Shown: positions 16,105 to 25,773 of the stretch, in pieces
How positions within the stretch are numbered: position 1 is the first letter of the stretch
Layout: each line of letters begins with the position of its first letter
NCBI RefSeq assembly: GCF_000018285.1
Contig: NC_009901.1
Location: forward strand, 4,959,001 to 5,023,000
Length of the DNA stretch: 64,000 nt
Direction of reading: 5' to 3'
Source of the DNA: Shewanella pealeana ATCC 700345
GTDB taxonomy: Bacteria > Pseudomonadota > Gammaproteobacteria > Enterobacterales > Shewanellaceae
The notes under the pieces: generated by a model
Database searches by the model: none
Told to the model about the DNA's origin: nothing
What the model saw: only the letters and a program-made list of their open reading frames with translations
Position numbers and translations under genes: made by a program

Positions 16105-18243
16105 CTAGTCTCGCGACATGTCTGAATGTTTTCCGCAAAATTGCAAACCTTCATAGGGGGTATTACTCTGGTCTTCAATGGCCTTGTGGTATAAGCCTAT
16201 GGTGAATAGACTGCCCTTGCCTACGGTAGAGTTGACTTCTATGGTGCCACCAATACGCTTAATGATACCGTAACTCAGCGATAGCCCCAGTCCAGTGCCG
16301 TCTTTACGGGTAGTGAAAAACGGATCGAAAATGCGATTGAGCTCCTCTTCTGGGATCCCTTTACCTTCGTCTTCAACTTCAATCTTGACGCCAACAGGCT
16401 CTCCACGTTGTACCCAATCATAGGTTCTTATCCAGATCTGCCCCTTACCATTCATTGCGTGAGCCGCATTAACGACGAGGTTAATCAGTACCTGTAGTAG
16501 CTGCGGGCGATTAACCTGAATCGGGTAGCTAGCGTTAAGCTCTTGATTGAGTACCACCTGCTGTTTCTGGATAGAGTGACGCACCAATACCAACATCTCT
16601 TCGATAATCGGCGTGATCTGGTGCATCTCAAGCGGTGCATTAAACTCACCAGGGCGGCTGTATTGCAACAGACTGCGAATAATGGTGCTAATACGGCCTA
16701 CTTGCTGAATAACCAGCTCGATCTCTTCTTCGACATCGGCCGCTCTATCTCCAAGCTCATACTTAAGCAGCTCCATATTACCCAGAATCACCGCCGTAGG
16801 GTTATTGATCTCATGGGCAATACCCGCAGTTAGCTCACCTAGGGCAGTCAACTTCTCGTTGATCACCAGCTGCTGTCGGGTTTCATTGAGTAGAGCGACG
16901 TTAGCCTGCAGCTCTTCTGTCTTCTCTTGTAGGCTGCGAGTTCGTTCTTCGACTTTGACTTCAAGCTGCTCAGCGGCAGCTTGGATCTGGCTGTTACGCA
17001 TCTGCAGTAGATCCAACATGCGGTCAAACTGCTCGGCCAGATTAGATAGCTCATTATCGCTGTCTAAACCCAGTGAACCTATACGTAGATTACGTCCAGA
17101 CTGCACCGCTTTCACCACGTGGTGGATGCGTTCAATAGGTTGTAACAAGCTATAGGCACCGCGGTATACCAACCAGCCAGAGACCAGCAACACCAGCATC
17201 AAGATGGTGCCCAGTTCGATAATATTGAGCAGGTAGTTATGGATAAATGGAGACTCAGAAAATCCGGTATAGATCATACCGATCCGCTTACCGTTAATAT
17301 CTTCCAGCGGTGAGTATGCCGAGATAAACCAGTCATTAAAGACGAAAGCTCTATCGACCCATAGTAGCCCTTGAATCAATACCTTTTCGCGTACCTCAGA
17401 TGAGACTAAGCTGCCTAAGGCACGCCCTTGCTGATCACCTCCTTGAGGAAAGAAGTGCAACGGCACATTGGTACTGATACGGATATTATCGAGGAAAATA
17501 GTCACGGTACCGATTGAGCGCTCCGGCAGCGTGCCCTTGTCGTACACCAGATCACGAATATGGTCGACAATGCGGGTATCGCGATTAAGCATGATGCCGC
17601 CATCTAAGTACCAGGCGACATTACCATTCATGTCGGCAACAGGCAGCAAGCTGCGACTTAACAGGCCACGCTTCTCTTCATGTTTACTGGGCTCTTGAGC
17701 TCGCAAGGTCTTCATTACAGACACTTTGGCCCTATCGGCGAGTACAGGGTCGATGCGAGCCAATCGACTCGGTTCAAGCACCATCAAGCCAGAGAAAGGG
17801 GCTAAACCTTCGATATGCGGCAACATCTGCCGCAGATCAGGATCCGCCGCGGCCTCCGCAACACTGACTAGGCGTAAGAAATCTAAATTAAGATCTTTCT
17901 TCGCTTGTTCTAGTACCAGCTGCAAGTTGTCGCGAGGGAGCTGGGCGCCGTTGCCAATTTTCCTGAAATCATTCTGGAACTGCCAAGACTCCATCACCAA
18001 CTCTAGCTGGTTCTCTTGGTTTGTTTGCACGGTCACTAGGGTGCTGTTTGCAACGGTCAAATCGGCTTTGACCTTCATAAACAGCTGTTTACCTGTGTAG
18101 CTAATATTCCAATAGATGGTAATAAAAACCAAACTCACAAGAGTGAGCAAGATGGGCAACAGGGTTAAAATCAGGATGCGATAGCGCACCTTAGCCTGCA
18201 TTTGTTGCCAACTAACACCAAACATATTGGAAAAAAAAGACAC
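16105..18243 (-). CDS. Membrane sensor histidine kinase (NtrB/DctB-type)
   Basis: A 712-residue kinase. TM1 is at about 22-44, a large periplasmic Cache-like sensor at 46-336, TM2 at 341-361, HAMP at 362-415 and a coiled coil at 415-465. The phospho-acceptor H477 is in GELTAGIAHEINNP, followed by an ATPase domain with N box NLVVNAAHAM, G1 EDEGKGIPEE, F box FDPFFTTRKDG and G2 GTGLGLSLSYGI. The start is a GTG at 18243 behind AGGGGAG. The gene is 31 bases after its sigma-54-type regulator, so they form one two-component operon. The signal is unknown; divergent tupABC suggests tungstate or a linked anaerobic cue. Confidence 0.9.
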   Translation of the reverse strand: MSFFSNMFGVSWQQMQAKVRYRILILTLLPILLTLVSLVFITIYWNISYTGKQLFMKVKADLTVANSTLVTVQTNQENQLELVMESWQFQNDFRKIGNGAQLPRDNLQLVLEQAKKDLNLDFLRLVSVAEAAADPDLRQMLPHIEGLAPFSGLMVLEPSRLARIDPVLADRAKVSVMKTLRAQEPSKHEEKRGLLSRSLLPVADMNGNVAWYLDGGIMLNRDTRIVDHIRDLVYDKGTLPERSIGTVTIFLDNIRISTNVPLHFFPQGGDQQGRALGSLVSSEVREKVLIQGLLWVDRAFVFNDWFISAYSPLEDINGKRIGMIYTGFSESPFIHNYLLNIIELGTILMLVLLVSGWLVYRGAYSLLQPIERIHHVVKAVQSGRNLRIGSLGLDSDNELSNLAEQFDRMLDLLQMRNSQIQAAAEQLEVKVEERTRSLQEKTEELQANVALLNETRQQLVINEKLTALGELTAGIAHEINNPTAVILGNMELLKYELGDRAADVEEEIELVIQQVGRISTIIRSLLQYSRPGEFNAPLEMHQITPIIEEMLVLVRHSIQKQQVVLNQELNASYPIQVNRPQLLQVLINLVVNAAHAMNGKGQIWIRTYDWVQRGEPVGVKIEVEDEGKGIPEEELNRIFDPFFTTRKDGTGLGLSLSYGIIKRIGGTIEVNSTVGKGSLFTIGLYHKAIEDQSNTPYEGLQFCGKHSDMSRD

Positions 18244-18274
18244 CTACACTCCCCTAGAGCAATCTCAATATTGT

Positions 18275-19648
18275 TTAAGATTCTTCTTTGTCGGCTTCAC
18301 CGCCGAACCATTCTTTATATTTTCGATCTAGAGTCTTTCGTGATACCCCCAGATCCCTTGCTGCTGCCGACTTATTGCCACCATGTAGGTCAACAACGCG
18401 AGTCACATGATCACGCTCAACATCTTTAAGCGCCCACTGTAGTGGATAACCTGACTCGCCTGCAGCCTCAGTCTTTGGCTGCACTTTCCAGTATTCAGCA
18501 GGCGGCTTGCCCAATAGGATACAGCGTTCAATCATATTTCGCAGCTCACGAATATTACCTGGCCATTCGTGTTGTTGCAGCTTCAATAGATCTTCATGAC
18601 TCCACACCACCTCTTTCACGCCTAGCTCTGCCGCTAATTGGCAAGTGAAGTGATGAGTCAGCTCAACGATATCTTCTGGGCGATCACGCAACGGCGGGAT
18701 CACTATATCGAGCACATTGAGGCGATAATATAGATCGCGTCTAAAGTTACCCGCTTCAACCTCTTCAGATAGCTTACGGTTAGTCGCTGCCAACACGCGC
18801 ACATCGATATTGATCTCTTTCTCGCTACCGACGGGACGAATGGTACGCTGCTCAAGCACGCGCAATAGCGCCGTTTGCATTTTCAGCGGCATCTCGCCAA
18901 TTTCATCGAGGAAGATTGTACCACCAGAGGCAAAACTAAATAGACCTTCTCGGTTACCCTTCGCGCCTGTAAATGCACCTGCAGAATGACCGAAAAGCTC
19001 GCTCTCTAAAAGTTCTGGGGCGATGGCGCCACAGTTAACTGGCACAAATGGTCCTTGGCGACCACTAAGAATATGCAACTGACGAGCAACCAACTCTTTA
19101 CCCGTACCAGACTCACCCTCAATCAAGACTACGGCATTGGTTGGCGCCACACGTTCAATAACATGCTTCACCTCAGTCATCGCATCGCTTTGGCCAATAA
19201 TGGTAGAAGATTGATTGAAAGACACTTCACGACGTAGCATCAAGTTTTCACGCTTAAGCAAGCGTCGCTCGATACAGCGGTCAACCGCCTTCATCATCTG
19301 TTCAAGGTGGAAAGGCTTCATAATGAAATCAGATGCACCAGCGCGTAGTGCCTTTATTGCCACATCCATATCGGCGTAGCCGGTCATAAAGATGATGTCA
19401 GAGCGCCTTTCTTGATCATTTAACGCCTCATGCCATTCAATTCCCGAGCGCCCAGGTAGGCGAATATCGACAATTAATAGATCAAAATGGCAGCGTGAAC
19501 GCAATTGCTCAGCATCTTCGACACTCGAAGCGGTTTCAACCAAGGCAAATTTCTTCGCTAGCGCTTTTTTCAAAAAACTGCGCATGCCCGGTTCATCATC
19601 GACAATCAATACAGATACAGCTGAAGGAAGTGGCTTCATATTATTCAT
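18275..19648 (-). CDS. Sigma-54-dependent response regulator (NtrC family)
   Basis: A 457-residue activator. The receiver has acidic pocket DDEP near 17 and phospho-acceptor D61 (LLIVDIRLPG). The AAA+ domain has Walker A GESGTGKE near 178, the sigma-54-contacting loop GAFTGA at 224-229, and GGTIFLDEIGEMP. A Fis-type HTH closes the protein (GGNKSAAARDLGVSRKTLDRKY). ATG 19648 is taken over an upstream GTG at 19660. GAFTGA means it should activate a sigma-54 promoter, and a near-perfect one lies just across the divergent gap in front of tupA, making the tup operon its probable target. Confidence 0.93.
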   Translation of the reverse strand: MNNMKPLPSAVSVLIVDDEPGMRSFLKKALAKKFALVETASSVEDAEQLRSRCHFDLLIVDIRLPGRSGIEWHEALNDQERRSDIIFMTGYADMDVAIKALRAGASDFIMKPFHLEQMMKAVDRCIERRLLKRENLMLRREVSFNQSSTIIGQSDAMTEVKHVIERVAPTNAVVLIEGESGTGKELVARQLHILSGRQGPFVPVNCGAIAPELLESELFGHSAGAFTGAKGNREGLFSFASGGTIFLDEIGEMPLKMQTALLRVLEQRTIRPVGSEKEINIDVRVLAATNRKLSEEVEAGNFRRDLYYRLNVLDIVIPPLRDRPEDIVELTHHFTCQLAAELGVKEVVWSHEDLLKLQQHEWPGNIRELRNMIERCILLGKPPAEYWKVQPKTEAAGESGYPLQWALKDVERDHVTRVVDLHGGNKSAAARDLGVSRKTLDRKYKEWFGGEADKEES

Positions 19649-19652
19649 TCTC

Positions 19653-19770
19653 TGTCCCACCTTGTCTTATAGAGGGACATTTTGACTCATTATGGAGCAA
19701 GTCTATCATCTAACCAGTCGAAATAGGTCACTATGAACCATGTAATCGCGACCTTGGGACATAATGTCTG
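19653..19770. promoter_or_regulatory. Candidate upstream activator sites for the NtrC-type regulator
   Basis: Three related motifs lie 75-195 bases upstream of the sigma-54 promoter: TGTCCC (19653-19658), facing GGGACA (19674-19679), and the palindrome GGGACATAATGTCTG (19756-19770). Spacing of this kind is normal for enhancers of NtrC-type activators. The proximal pair also overlaps the regulator's own translation start, allowing autoregulation. Assignment is inferred. Confidence 0.45.
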
Positions 19771-19845
19771 TGCTTTTTCTGCGAGTGATGGGATCGAGAT
19801 CACACAAGAGTTACAAATGTGAACTTAAATAATCCAATACAAGCA

Positions 19846-19860
19846 TGGCATTAAACTTGC
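19846..19860 (+). promoter_or_regulatory. Sigma-54 promoter of the tup operon
   Basis: TGGCA (-24) and TTGC (-12) with exactly six bases between (TGGCATTAAACTTGC) match the sigma-54 consensus TGGCAC-N5-TTGC spacing. It lies 77 bases before the tupA ATG, and a T-run follows the -12 element as usual. Confidence 0.8.
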
Positions 19861-19936
19861 TTTTAGAGAGGCTGATTCGATTTTTTAACAGGCCTCAGGT
19901 ATCGAGTGGCCTATTTTATTTTTCCAAGGAGTTAAA

Positions 19937-20749
19937 ATGCTAAACCTTAAACGCGTTGTTGGCCTTGCGGTTACCGCTGCACTATTTGTTGGTATGCCAG
20001 CCCAAGCTAACGAAGTTATTAAGCTTGCAACAACGACAAGTACTGAAAACTCAGGCCTACTAAAAAACCTACTACCTAAGTTTGAGGCTGAATCAGGCTA
20101 CAAGGTACAAGTTATTGCTACTGGTACAGGTAAGGCGCTAAAGCTTGCTCGCCAAGGCGACGTTGATGTGGTCATGACTCACGCTCCAGGCGCTGAAGCA
20201 AAATTCGTTGAAGAAGGCTACGGTCGTCTTCCACGTGGCATCATGGAAAACGACTTCGTTGTTCTAGGTCCAAAGAACGATCCAGCTAAAATCCGTTCAA
20301 GTAAAACGGCTGAAGAAGCATTTGCTAAAATCGCTAAATCAGGCGTGCCTTTCATCTCTCGTGGTGACAACTCTGGCACCAACATGAAAGAACTGCTTGT
20401 ATGGAAGAATGCTAATATTACTCCAGACTTCAAAGGTTACACTGCGGTTGGTCAAGGAATGGGCAAAACCCTATTAATGGCTAGCGAATTAGAAGCTTAT
20501 ACACTATCTGACCGTGGTACTTTTGTTGCTTATTCAGGTAAAATAGACCTAGCAGTAGATTTCGATGGCGGTCCAGCACTAGCTAACCCATACCAAATCA
20601 TACTAATCAGTGAAAGCAAGTACCCAACGCTAAATCATAAGGGTGCTCAAGCATTGAGCGACTGGCTGATCGGCGCTGAAGCGCAAGGCATGATCAACAA
20701 TTATAAAGTTCAGGGTGAACAATTGTTCAAGGCAACATATAGCGAATGA
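19937..20749 (+). CDS. tupA: Tungstate ABC transporter substrate-binding protein TupA
   Basis: A 270-residue periplasmic protein with a Sec signal peptide (cleavage about 24, after AQA). The ligand motif TTTSTENSGLL at about 32-42 is the TupA signature (TTTS...), distinct from ModA. Further TupA hallmarks are GTGKALKLARQGDVDVVMTHAP and SRGDNSGTNMKE, which hold the oxyanion-binding Ser/Thr/Arg residues. The Tup family binds tungstate with very high affinity and selectivity over molybdate (known from Eubacterium and Campylobacter). It overlaps tupB by four bases and follows a sigma-54 promoter. Confidence 0.92.
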   Translation: MLNLKRVVGLAVTAALFVGMPAQANEVIKLATTTSTENSGLLKNLLPKFEAESGYKVQVIATGTGKALKLARQGDVDVVMTHAPGAEAKFVEEGYGRLPRGIMENDFVVLGPKNDPAKIRSSKTAEEAFAKIAKSGVPFISRGDNSGTNMKELLVWKNANITPDFKGYTAVGQGMGKTLLMASELEAYTLSDRGTFVAYSGKIDLAVDFDGGPALANPYQIILISESKYPTLNHKGAQALSDWLIGAEAQGMINNYKVQGEQLFKATYSE

Positions 20750-21453
20750 ATGAAGGCTGGTTAGCCCTTATACAGCAGGCATTAAGCCTGCTGTTTTCAT
20801 TGGACCCCGAAGTGTGGTCCATTATCTCTGTCTCTTTTGCAGTATCATTTGCGGCACTAGCTATCACGCTGTTGCCTTCAATGGTACTGGGCTTTCTCTT
20901 GGCCTTTACACGCTTTCCGGGCCGATGGTTAGTCACCAATCTTATCCAAACCCTACAGTCCATTCCTACGGTTGTAATCGGTCTATTGGTCTATCTACTG
21001 CTGACCAGAATGGGGCCGTTAGGGGATTTAAAGTGGCTGTTTACCCAAAAAGGTATGATTCTCGGGCAGATGATGATCTGTGCCCCGGTACTTGTCGCCA
21101 TGAGCCAAGCCGCCTTTACCAGTGTCGACCGCAGGGCATGGGAAACCTCCCGTACCTTAGGTGCACCAGCACTGAGTGCGATATGGGCGGTCTGCAGAGA
21201 GCTTAAAGTTCCACTATTATTAGCTATTATCGCCGCATTTAGCCGCATTTTAACCGAGATAGGTTGTTCGATGATGGTGGGCGGCAACATAGCAGGAGTG
21301 ACACGCAACATTCCTACCGCTATCGCACTCGAAACCAGTAAGGGTGACTTTGCCCAAGCGATTGCACTCGGGCTTGTATTACTCGTTTTAGCACTGATTT
21401 TAAATTTTGCTCTGGGTACATTAAGAGGCAAAGCCGAGCCGAGGAGTCATTAA
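20746..21453 (+). CDS. tupB: Tungstate ABC transporter permease TupB
   Basis: A 235-residue inner-membrane permease with five to six hydrophobic segments. The EAA-type cytoplasmic loop, RRAWETSRTLGAPALSAIWAV near 125-145, contacts TupC. ATPase coupling and the segment RILTEIGCSMMVGGNIAGVTRN are typical of Tup/Mod permeases. Its ATG overlaps the tupA stop (ATGA), showing translational coupling. Confidence 0.9.
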   Translation: MNEGWLALIQQALSLLFSLDPEVWSIISVSFAVSFAALAITLLPSMVLGFLLAFTRFPGRWLVTNLIQTLQSIPTVVIGLLVYLLLTRMGPLGDLKWLFTQKGMILGQMMICAPVLVAMSQAAFTSVDRRAWETSRTLGAPALSAIWAVCRELKVPLLLAIIAAFSRILTEIGCSMMVGGNIAGVTRNIPTAIALETSKGDFAQAIALGLVLLVLALILNFALGTLRGKAEPRSH

Positions 21454-21458
21454 CTCAA

Positions 21459-22205
21459 ATGACAGTGACTAATACTAAAGGCAATGCCAAAATCATTGCT
21501 CGAAACCTTGAGATGCGCTTTGAAAACAAGCATCTCTTTAGTACTCGTGAATTAGTTTTTGAGCAAAACCGAGTGATCCATCTGCAGGGTGACAACGGCT
21601 GTGGCAAGACCACCTTGATGAAGTTACTCGCAGGCTTTATCCAGCCAACAGCAGGCTCCATTCAGGCTCAAGGTTTCTCTATTGCCCCTTGGTGGCGCAG
21701 CAAATCTATTACGGGTAAAGCTATCTATCTACATCAACACCCTTATCTTTTCGAAGGCAGTGTGATGTATAACCTCACTTATCCATTAAGGTTTTTGGAC
21801 CGAGATCAACAGCTTCTCAAGGCCCGTACCGAGCAGGCTATTGATATGGCACAGTTGCGCCACTTGCTCACTCAGGCCGCCTCGAGTTTATCCGGTGGTG
21901 AGAAACAACGTTTAGCCATAGCCAGAGCCTGGATTATTCAGCCTAAACTATTGATGCTAGACGAGCCGACTTCCAATATGGATAAGCACTCGCAACAACT
22001 GGTGTTACAGATGATTAGCGATCTAAAGCTGCAAGGCACTGGCATGCTAATTAGTAGCCACCAGACTTGTATGCTGACCAAAGTATGCGATCATGCTTGG
22101 CTAGTTTGCGATAACACGATTACCAGCAGTAATATTAGTGCCAATCAGGATATGACTGATTCTCCCGCTGATATTTCAATGACATTGAATGTGTCAGTTG
22201 GGTAA
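21459..22205 (+). CDS. tupC: Tungstate ABC transporter ATP-binding protein TupC
   Basis: A 248-residue ABC ATPase with Walker A GDNGCGKTT near 46, Q-loop LHQHPYLF near 89, signature LSGGEKQRLA near 145 and Walker B LLMLDEPTSNMD near 165. There is no C-terminal molybdate-binding (MOP) domain, unlike ModC later in the window, so it would not be regulated by bound oxyanion in that way. It starts five bases after tupB and completes the TupABC importer. Confidence 0.9.
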   Translation: MTVTNTKGNAKIIARNLEMRFENKHLFSTRELVFEQNRVIHLQGDNGCGKTTLMKLLAGFIQPTAGSIQAQGFSIAPWWRSKSITGKAIYLHQHPYLFEGSVMYNLTYPLRFLDRDQQLLKARTEQAIDMAQLRHLLTQAASSLSGGEKQRLAIARAWIIQPKLLMLDEPTSNMDKHSQQLVLQMISDLKLQGTGMLISSHQTCMLTKVCDHAWLVCDNTITSSNISANQDMTDSPADISMTLNVSVG

Positions 22206-22257
22206 ACTCATTGGCAATTTTTAGATAAAACTGCGAACAAACAATAGGATAACAGTG

Positions 22258-22860
22258 ATGGCAGCACAAGTTGATGCAGTAATCCTTGCAGGCGGTATGG
22301 CCAGACGCATGGGTGGAAACGATAAAGGTTTAGTCGAACTGCTAAACCGCCCCATGATAGAACATGCAATCGAGCGGATAAAACCTCAAGTTAAGGAGAT
22401 CCTGATCAACGCAAATCGAAACCAAAACCGTTATTCTGAGTTTGGTTTTAAGGTGTTCAGCGACCAAGATTCAGGCTATTTAGGCCCATTGGCTGGCATG
22501 ATCACCGCGATGAGCAATACCGATGCGGAATATTTATTAGTGGTTCCTTGCGATTGCCCACTGTTACCGACAGATTTAGTCGCTAGAATGCTAGCGAAAT
22601 TAACGGCTGAAGACGCCGAACTTGCAGTAGCAAGCGACGGTAAACGAGAGCAACCTGTAGTCATGTTGCTAAAGCCGAGTTTACGCGAGTCTATGAAGGC
22701 ATTTTTAGATGCCGGTGAACGCAAAATCGATTTTTGGTATGCCAAGCATCACTATGTCGTCGCTGAGTTTTCCGATCAGCCAAATGCGTTTGTAAACGTG
22801 AACACACCAGAACAAAAGCAGCAGCTAGGCGAAGCCATAGCTAATGAAGAAAATCACTAG
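22258..22860 (+). CDS. mobA: Molybdenum cofactor guanylyltransferase MobA
   Basis: A 200-residue nucleotidyltransferase that joins GMP to Mo/W-molybdopterin to form MGD, the form used by formate dehydrogenases. The N-terminal GTP-binding motif is [21 protein letters not shown] (about 8-28), followed by the metal site [14 protein letters not shown] near 97. ATG 22258 is chosen over GTG 22255 for spacing to AGGA. It is eight bases before mobB/moeA in the tup operon. Confidence 0.93.
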   Translation: MAAQVDAVILAGGMARRMGGNDKGLVELLNRPMIEHAIERIKPQVKEILINANRNQNRYSEFGFKVFSDQDSGYLGPLAGMITAMSNTDAEYLLVVPCDCPLLPTDLVARMLAKLTAEDAELAVASDGKREQPVVMLLKPSLRESMKAFLDAGERKIDFWYAKHHYVVAEFSDQPNAFVNVNTPEQKQQLGEAIANEENH

Positions 22861-22868
22861 AGGTGTAA

Positions 22869-24668
22869 ATGAGCATACCTTTTACTAATCCGTTACCTAT
22901 TCCTGTACTCGGATTCTGTGCCTACAGTGGCACAGGCAAGACCACATTATTGAAGCAATTAATCCCAGAGCTTAATCGCCGCGGTGTGCGACTCGCAGTC
23001 ATTAAGCATGCTCATCATAACTTCGATGTCGATATTCCCGGTAAAGATAGCTACGAGATGCGTAAAGCAGGCGCAAAGCAGATGCTGGTTGCTTCTCATG
23101 TACGCTGGGCGTTAATGACCGAAGACGCCAAAGATGGCGACCCTGAACTACCACATTTGCTAAAACAGATAGAAGCCGACAAGGTCGATATCGTCCTCGT
23201 TGAAGGTTTCAAAAAGCTCGAACTCCCCAAGATAGAACTGCACCGCGCCGCTCACGGCAAGCCTTTCATCCACACTCATGATGACAATATCCAAGCTATC
23301 GCCTGCTGTGATGACACCGAGCTACCAAGCGAACTACGCCGTTTAGATATCAACAATGTAGAGCAAATCGCCGACTACGTTGGTGAATACATTGCCGCGT
23401 GGAAGCCTTGCCCAATCGATCTACCTATGGCACCCACTTGTGGCTGCGAACTGGATAACAGCAGTACGCTGTCAGTGCGCCAAGGTATCGACAAGATCCT
23501 ATCTTACGTCAACCCAATCAGCGCGACAGAGTCTGTCGAGCTCGATGAGCTTGAGAACCGCGTATTAGCTAGCGATGCCATCTCTCCGGTTGACGTGCCA
23601 CAACACACCAATTCAGCGATGGACGGTTACGCGTTTAAATTAAATGACCAGCCAGACGCCTCATACAAGATGGTTGGCGAAGTGATGGCCGGCCATGCTT
23701 ATGCTGGCACTATCCAAGCGGGCGAAGCGGTACGCATTATGACTGGCGCACCAGTGCCAGCAGGTGCAGATACTATTCAGCTACGTGAGCTTGCCAACGA
23801 GCAGGACGGTGAAGTTCGTTTCGAAGGTGAGATGAGCCTAGGGCAACACATTCGCCTAGCTGGTGAAGACATTGCCCAAGGCGCAACAGCCTTAGCCGCA
23901 CATTCACGCCTACACGCCGCCGAACAAGGCCTGTTAGCCTCATTAGGTTTTGGTGAGTTACCGGTATTTAAGCGTCCAAAAGTAGCCGTATTTTCAACAG
24001 GCGACGAAGTTTGTCAGCCAGGCGAGCCGTTAAAAGCCAACTGCATTTTCGACTCTAACCGCTACACCATTAAATCGATGGCGAAGAAGTTAGGCTGTGA
24101 AGTGATCGATTTAGGCATCATTCAAGATTCAGAAGCCGCACTAGCGCAAGCGCTAAAAGATGGCGCAGCACAGGCCGATATCGTCATCAGTTCAGGCGGT
24201 GTATCTGTTGGTGACGCCGACTATATCAAGACGGTACTAGAGCAAGTGGGCCAGATAAACTTCTGGCGTATCAACATGCGCCCGGGTCGCCCGTTAGCTT
24301 TCGGTCAAATCGATGATGCATTATTCTTCGGTTTACCGGGTAACCCAGTAGCGGTTATGGTGTCGTTCTTACAGTTTGTGCAGCCAGCGATTCGTAAACT
24401 TGCAGGCGAACAGAACTGGGCACCGACTATGGTGCCAGCAATTACCGACAAGCCACTGCGCAGCCGTACAGGCCGCACAGAATTTACCCGTGGCATGTAT
24501 CACTTAGGTGCTGACGGCAAGCTACATGTAACCACAACCGGTGCTCAGGGCTCAGGGATGCTTAGCTCTATGGTAAAAGGAAACTGTCTCATCGTGATTG
24601 GCGAGAAAGATGATCAGTTAAATCCAGGTGACACAGTTTACATTCAACCTTTTGCCGACCTCCTTTAG
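22869..24668 (+). CDS. MobB-MoeA fusion: MGD adaptor and molybdopterin molybdenumtransferase
   Basis: A 599-residue fusion. The MobB part (about 1-175) has P-loop GFCAYSGTGKTTLLKQLIPEL near 16-36, binds GTP and aids MobA. The MoeA part (about 195-599) begins VELDELENRVLASDAISPVDVP, continues HTNSAMDGYAF (substrate loop), RIMTGAPVPAGADTI, and the MPT-binding core SSGGVSVGDADYIK and FFGLPGNPVAVMVSF. MoeA inserts the oxyanion into adenylated molybdopterin. A link rich in Cys (PTCGCELDN) lies between the parts. Placement directly after tupABC and mobA suggests that it inserts tungsten as well as, or instead of, molybdenum. Confidence 0.93.
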   Translation: MSIPFTNPLPIPVLGFCAYSGTGKTTLLKQLIPELNRRGVRLAVIKHAHHNFDVDIPGKDSYEMRKAGAKQMLVASHVRWALMTEDAKDGDPELPHLLKQIEADKVDIVLVEGFKKLELPKIELHRAAHGKPFIHTHDDNIQAIACCDDTELPSELRRLDINNVEQIADYVGEYIAAWKPCPIDLPMAPTCGCELDNSSTLSVRQGIDKILSYVNPISATESVELDELENRVLASDAISPVDVPQHTNSAMDGYAFKLNDQPDASYKMVGEVMAGHAYAGTIQAGEAVRIMTGAPVPAGADTIQLRELANEQDGEVRFEGEMSLGQHIRLAGEDIAQGATALAAHSRLHAAEQGLLASLGFGELPVFKRPKVAVFSTGDEVCQPGEPLKANCIFDSNRYTIKSMAKKLGCEVIDLGIIQDSEAALAQALKDGAAQADIVISSGGVSVGDADYIKTVLEQVGQINFWRINMRPGRPLAFGQIDDALFFGLPGNPVAVMVSFLQFVQPAIRKLAGEQNWAPTMVPAITDKPLRSRTGRTEFTRGMYHLGADGKLHVTTTGAQGSGMLSSMVKGNCLIVIGEKDDQLNPGDTVYIQPFADLL

Positions 24669-24688
24669 AGGCCGTGTAGGTAGCTAGC

Positions 24689-25675
24689 ATGAGTTTAATC
24701 GTTGACACTTTTGGTCGCACGGTAGAATACCTGCGACTATCCGTTACTGATCGCTGCGATTTTCGCTGCGTGTACTGCATGAGTGAAGATCCCTGCTTTT
24801 TAGGCCGGGAACATGTACTCAGCCTAGAAGAATTAGCCTGGGTCGCCCAAGCTTTTACCGAACTAGGCGTTAAGAAGATCCGCTTAACAGGAGGTGAGCC
24901 GTTAGTGCGCACCGACTGCGATCAGCTAGTTAAGCTATTAGGTAAGTTACCGGGCCTTGAAGAGTTGTCGATGACGACCAACGGTTCTCGCTTAACCCGT
25001 TTCGCGCAAGAGATGCATGATTCAGGCTTGAACCGACTCAACATCAGCTTAGATACCTTAAAGCCAGATCTGTTTACCAGTCTTACTCGTAACGGCAAGG
25101 TCGACCGCGTTATTGCCGGTATCGACGCCGCCATTGCAGCAGGTTTTAAAAAGATTAAGATCAACGCGGTGATTTTACGTGGCCAAAACGATGATGAAGT
25201 CTTAGATTTAATCGAGTTTTGCCGCGAACGCGACTTAGATATCGCCTTTATCGAAGAGATGCCACTAGGCGTGATTGATGAGCGCAAGCGCAGCCGTCAC
25301 TGCAGCAGTAAAGAAATTCAAGACATCATCACTGAGCGTTACCCGCTAATCCAGTCAAACCGCCGTACAGGTGGCCCAGCGCGTTACTTCACCATGCCCG
25401 GCAGCGACATACATGTGGGCTTTATCTCGCCCCACAGCAATAACTTCTGCCACGAATGCAATCGCGTCCGCGTCACGGTAGAGGGCAAACTGTTACTCTG
25501 CCTAGGCAACGAAAACTCAGTGGATCTCAAAGCTATTGTCCGCGAATTCCCCGGTGATATCGAAAGGCTAAAAACCGCGATTCTAGACGGCATCCAGCAC
25601 AAACCCAAAGAGCACCATTTCGACCCAAATGGTGAAACGCAGATCTTGCGCTTTATGAATGCAACGGGTGGCTAA
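24689..25675 (+). CDS. moaA: GTP 3',8-cyclase MoaA, tup-operon copy
   Basis: A 328-residue radical SAM enzyme, the first step of pterin synthesis. The SAM cluster motif is CDFRCVYC (about 24-31), with the SAM-binding LTGGEP near 73, and the C-terminal substrate cluster is CHECNR plus a Cys at VEGKLLLCLG (about 258-275). The protein ends in Gly-Gly, which is needed for activation of the MoaA active site. It is a second MoaA: the other (44438-45418) is clearly diverged in sequence. Being in the tup operon, it could boost pterin supply when tungstate import is induced. A terminator follows. Confidence 0.93.
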   Translation: MSLIVDTFGRTVEYLRLSVTDRCDFRCVYCMSEDPCFLGREHVLSLEELAWVAQAFTELGVKKIRLTGGEPLVRTDCDQLVKLLGKLPGLEELSMTTNGSRLTRFAQEMHDSGLNRLNISLDTLKPDLFTSLTRNGKVDRVIAGIDAAIAAGFKKIKINAVILRGQNDDEVLDLIEFCRERDLDIAFIEEMPLGVIDERKRSRHCSSKEIQDIITERYPLIQSNRRTGGPARYFTMPGSDIHVGFISPHSNNFCHECNRVRVTVEGKLLLCLGNENSVDLKAIVREFPGDIERLKTAILDGIQHKPKEHHFDPNGETQILRFMNATGG

Positions 25676-25773
25676 CTGTTGCTTGAACAGTTTTGTCGCT
25701 GATGGTGGTCTGGTGTTTTCTGTCACCACAGTGGTTAACTGTTAGCTTGGAGTTAGCTGTACGCTAGATACAT

